Below, piece after piece: positions 62,284-64,000 of a stretch of DNA of 64,000 nt. The DNA lies in contig JASPKZ010003432.1 of NCBI GenBank assembly GCA_030220185.1, positions 1,364,001 through 1,428,000 on the forward strand, in the 5' to 3' direction. The notes under the pieces were generated by a model. The model saw nothing but the letters and a program-made list of their open reading frames with translations. It ran no database searches and was not told the origin of the DNA. The translations under genes and the position numbers were made by a program. Source of the DNA: Diploptera punctata (taxonomy: Eukaryota > Arthropoda > Insecta > Blattodea > Blaberidae). Numbering within the stretch: position 1 is the first letter of the stretch; every line of letters starts with the position of its first letter.

Positions 62284-62289
62284 CTACAA

Positions 62290-63040
62290 CATGCAAAACA
62301 TGTTTTATAGTATTTTATCATCACAGTTAAACATAACTTAGTTTAAAGATAAGTGAACGGTAATAAGTGCCAGGAAAGGCGGAAGAAAACAGCTCTCAAT
62401 AAACAAACATGCAAGAAGCTATAAATATTTACCTTCAATATTTAAATTTAAAAAAGTGCATAATATTTTTAAAAAATATATCAGAGCAAAAATGACTTAA
62501 ATCCAATATTAAATTGCCATATTTTAACATTTCATTATTTGGGAAGTAGCTAAAAATATCACAAACTTTAGTGAGGGAATTGAAGTAATAAATGTTTCTC
62601 TTCAATATTTTTTTACATGATTACAACAATCTAAGAATTTTGTCATGTTATCTGATTCCAGGACTAGAATTCAACGAATATCATTTACAACATATCTTAA
62701 AATTATATTTATATAAAGAAAATTAATAGCATAATAAAAAAATTGGAATATAGCAAATTACACAGATCTACATGGATATCAGTACAGTGCAGCATAGAAG
62801 AATAATAAAGACCTAATATATTAACTAAAAAAGGCTCTAAAATTGATTACCCAAACTCCCAGAAACTCCCCTTTGAATCTATAAAGAGAATAATCAAAGG
62901 AAAATATCTAACAATTATAATTCCAATTTTATCAACACAAATGATAGCTCTAACTAGATGACTGATAATGTAGTAGTAATCTATTGCCCAGGACCTTGGA
63001 TGAATTCCATTTTCCTTAGATTGATATAATTATCTAATCC
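62290..63040. other. Unassigned intronic sequence
   Basis: AT-rich, between SPG11 exon a and a LINE remnant. No further spatacsin exon recognised. Confidence 0.35.
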
Positions 63041-63044
63041 AAAT

Positions 63045-63135
63045 AATTACTGGACATGACTGCTTGAGTAAATACCTTCATAGGATTGGAATAACCAACT
63101 CACCAAATTGCTTACTGTGTCATAAGGAAGTGGAA
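63045..63135 (+). mobile_element. LINE C-terminal zinc-tail remnant
   Basis: Reads TGHDCLSKYLHRIGITNSPN-like sequence followed by CLLCH, homologous to the end of the LINE at 8484-9614. Only this patch survives. Confidence 0.65.
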
Positions 63136-63708
63136 ATGCATACACCTATTCTTCCTTCTCCCTACAGCCCTATATAGCCCTTTCCTTCTCAATGTACCTC
63201 CTCCAGGTATTTGCATCCAATAATGTTTGCTTTCAATACCAGGTCCTCATGTATACTCCCTCTAGGCCTAGATTCTTGCGGCTAAGTAGAAAATATTTGT
63301 TTCACTTTCTATATGTACTCATTTTATTCACATGACCATCTTCTTATTTAAATTAGTGTTATTAAATCCATTTCTTGAAGTAACTCCATTAATTCCTGAC
63401 TGTGAGACCCGAGGTCAGCTGAGATATAGATGGGAAGAACAAGTTAAGAAGAATATAAAAAAAAACTGAGTTAAATTAATGGAAATGATAGAAGAGGAGA
63501 CATGGAATGACCAAGATAGATGGAGGCTTCTGTCCAAAACTTGATCCCTGAAACAGGGACACAAAACTAGATGATGATGAATTTCTAATTATATTGTTTT
63601 CTCTAATTGTTATCTATTTCAAATAGCTCCAATTATTTTCCTTAATACCTTCCTTTCACAAATATTAAGTCTCTTAATAATATATTTATTTAGCAGATCT
63701 AAGTTTTA

Positions 63709-64000
63709 GGGTTGTATGCAAATACATTAGTCTCTACTCAAATTACTTCCAATCACTGGTGAGCTGAGATCGAATTAACGGCCGCCTTAACCAGTCATGC
63801 ATGAATGTTGACGTTTTCGTAATATTGGCAACGAATTACCCAGAATTCTCAGCGATAAAACCACTTCCGTTATTTTCGTCTGCTATAGAGGAATGCATTT
63901 ATGCTTGCATCCTGCAAATAATACTGTATACAAACACGTCTGCGACGTGCAATATAACACCGATTCTCCTGTTCTTCCAGTTGAATTCTTTGGTAGACTC
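63709..64000 (-). mobile_element. PIF/Harbinger-type MITE, copy 4 (cut by window edge)
   Basis: Starts after TTA (63706-63708) with GGGTTGTATGCAAATACATT, the reverse of the 3' ends of the other copies, and continues through ATTACTTCCAATCACTGG-like sequence to the ORF region at the window end. Confidence 0.83.

Noticed and set aside
62012..62296. Met at 62296 as a gene start
   Set aside because: It lies upstream of a good acceptor (TTGTAG) and the frame enters in phase 1, so this is an internal exon.

Overview
The window looks like an AT-rich animal genome, most likely an arthropod and perhaps a hemimetabolous insect. Evidence for this is a spatacsin gene split into small exons by multi-kilobase introns, abundant Penelope-like elements (PLEs) with GIY-YIG endonucleases, RNase H-bearing LINEs and tRNA-derived SINEs. 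I cannot name the species.

The only host gene I can support is SPG11 (spatacsin) on the minus strand. Eleven consecutive exons (62283 down to 5453, about 1.97 kb of coding sequence) join with consistent splice phases and match the C-terminal half of spatacsin, including the RLLTGIGRYxEMxYIF block. The 5' exons lie beyond the right edge of the window. The last roughly 165 codons, as judged from the vertebrate protein, lie beyond the left edge or were not found. One exon (28718-28910) is short by one base and shifts frame near a run of six T.

Everything else is intron filled with mobile DNA. (1) PLE copies of at least eight subfamilies, usually 5'-truncated, often in head-to-head pairs. Nearly all carry a compact type I hammerhead-ribozyme-like motif just after the endonuclease ORF. 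About 15-40 bases further on lies TATGAGGTRAG, which can pair with a downstream ACCTCATARTGTTA. (2) Short foldback elements (about 175-265 bp) made of two such PLE ends in inverted orientation, five of them with 12-13 bp target-site duplications. (3) tRNA-like SINEs of several families. Two compound arrays (10707-11403, 47370-48307) each sit between a single pair of 12-bp duplications. (4) LINE fragments, including an RNase H ORF at 8498-9606 and a 3'-end family with a GAA-rich tail. (5) DNA transposons: a PIF/Harbinger-type MITE family (four copies, TTA duplications), a second element with TTA duplications at 36971-38155, a piggyBac-like element at 33185-33861 and a 31-bp-TIR MITE at 60752-61002.

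The most interesting signals are the hammerheads (several with a paired C3-to-U and G8-to-A change), the foldback double-hammerhead elements, and the tRNA-SINE arrays whose tandem-plus-inverted layout and 12-bp duplications resemble PLE insertions.
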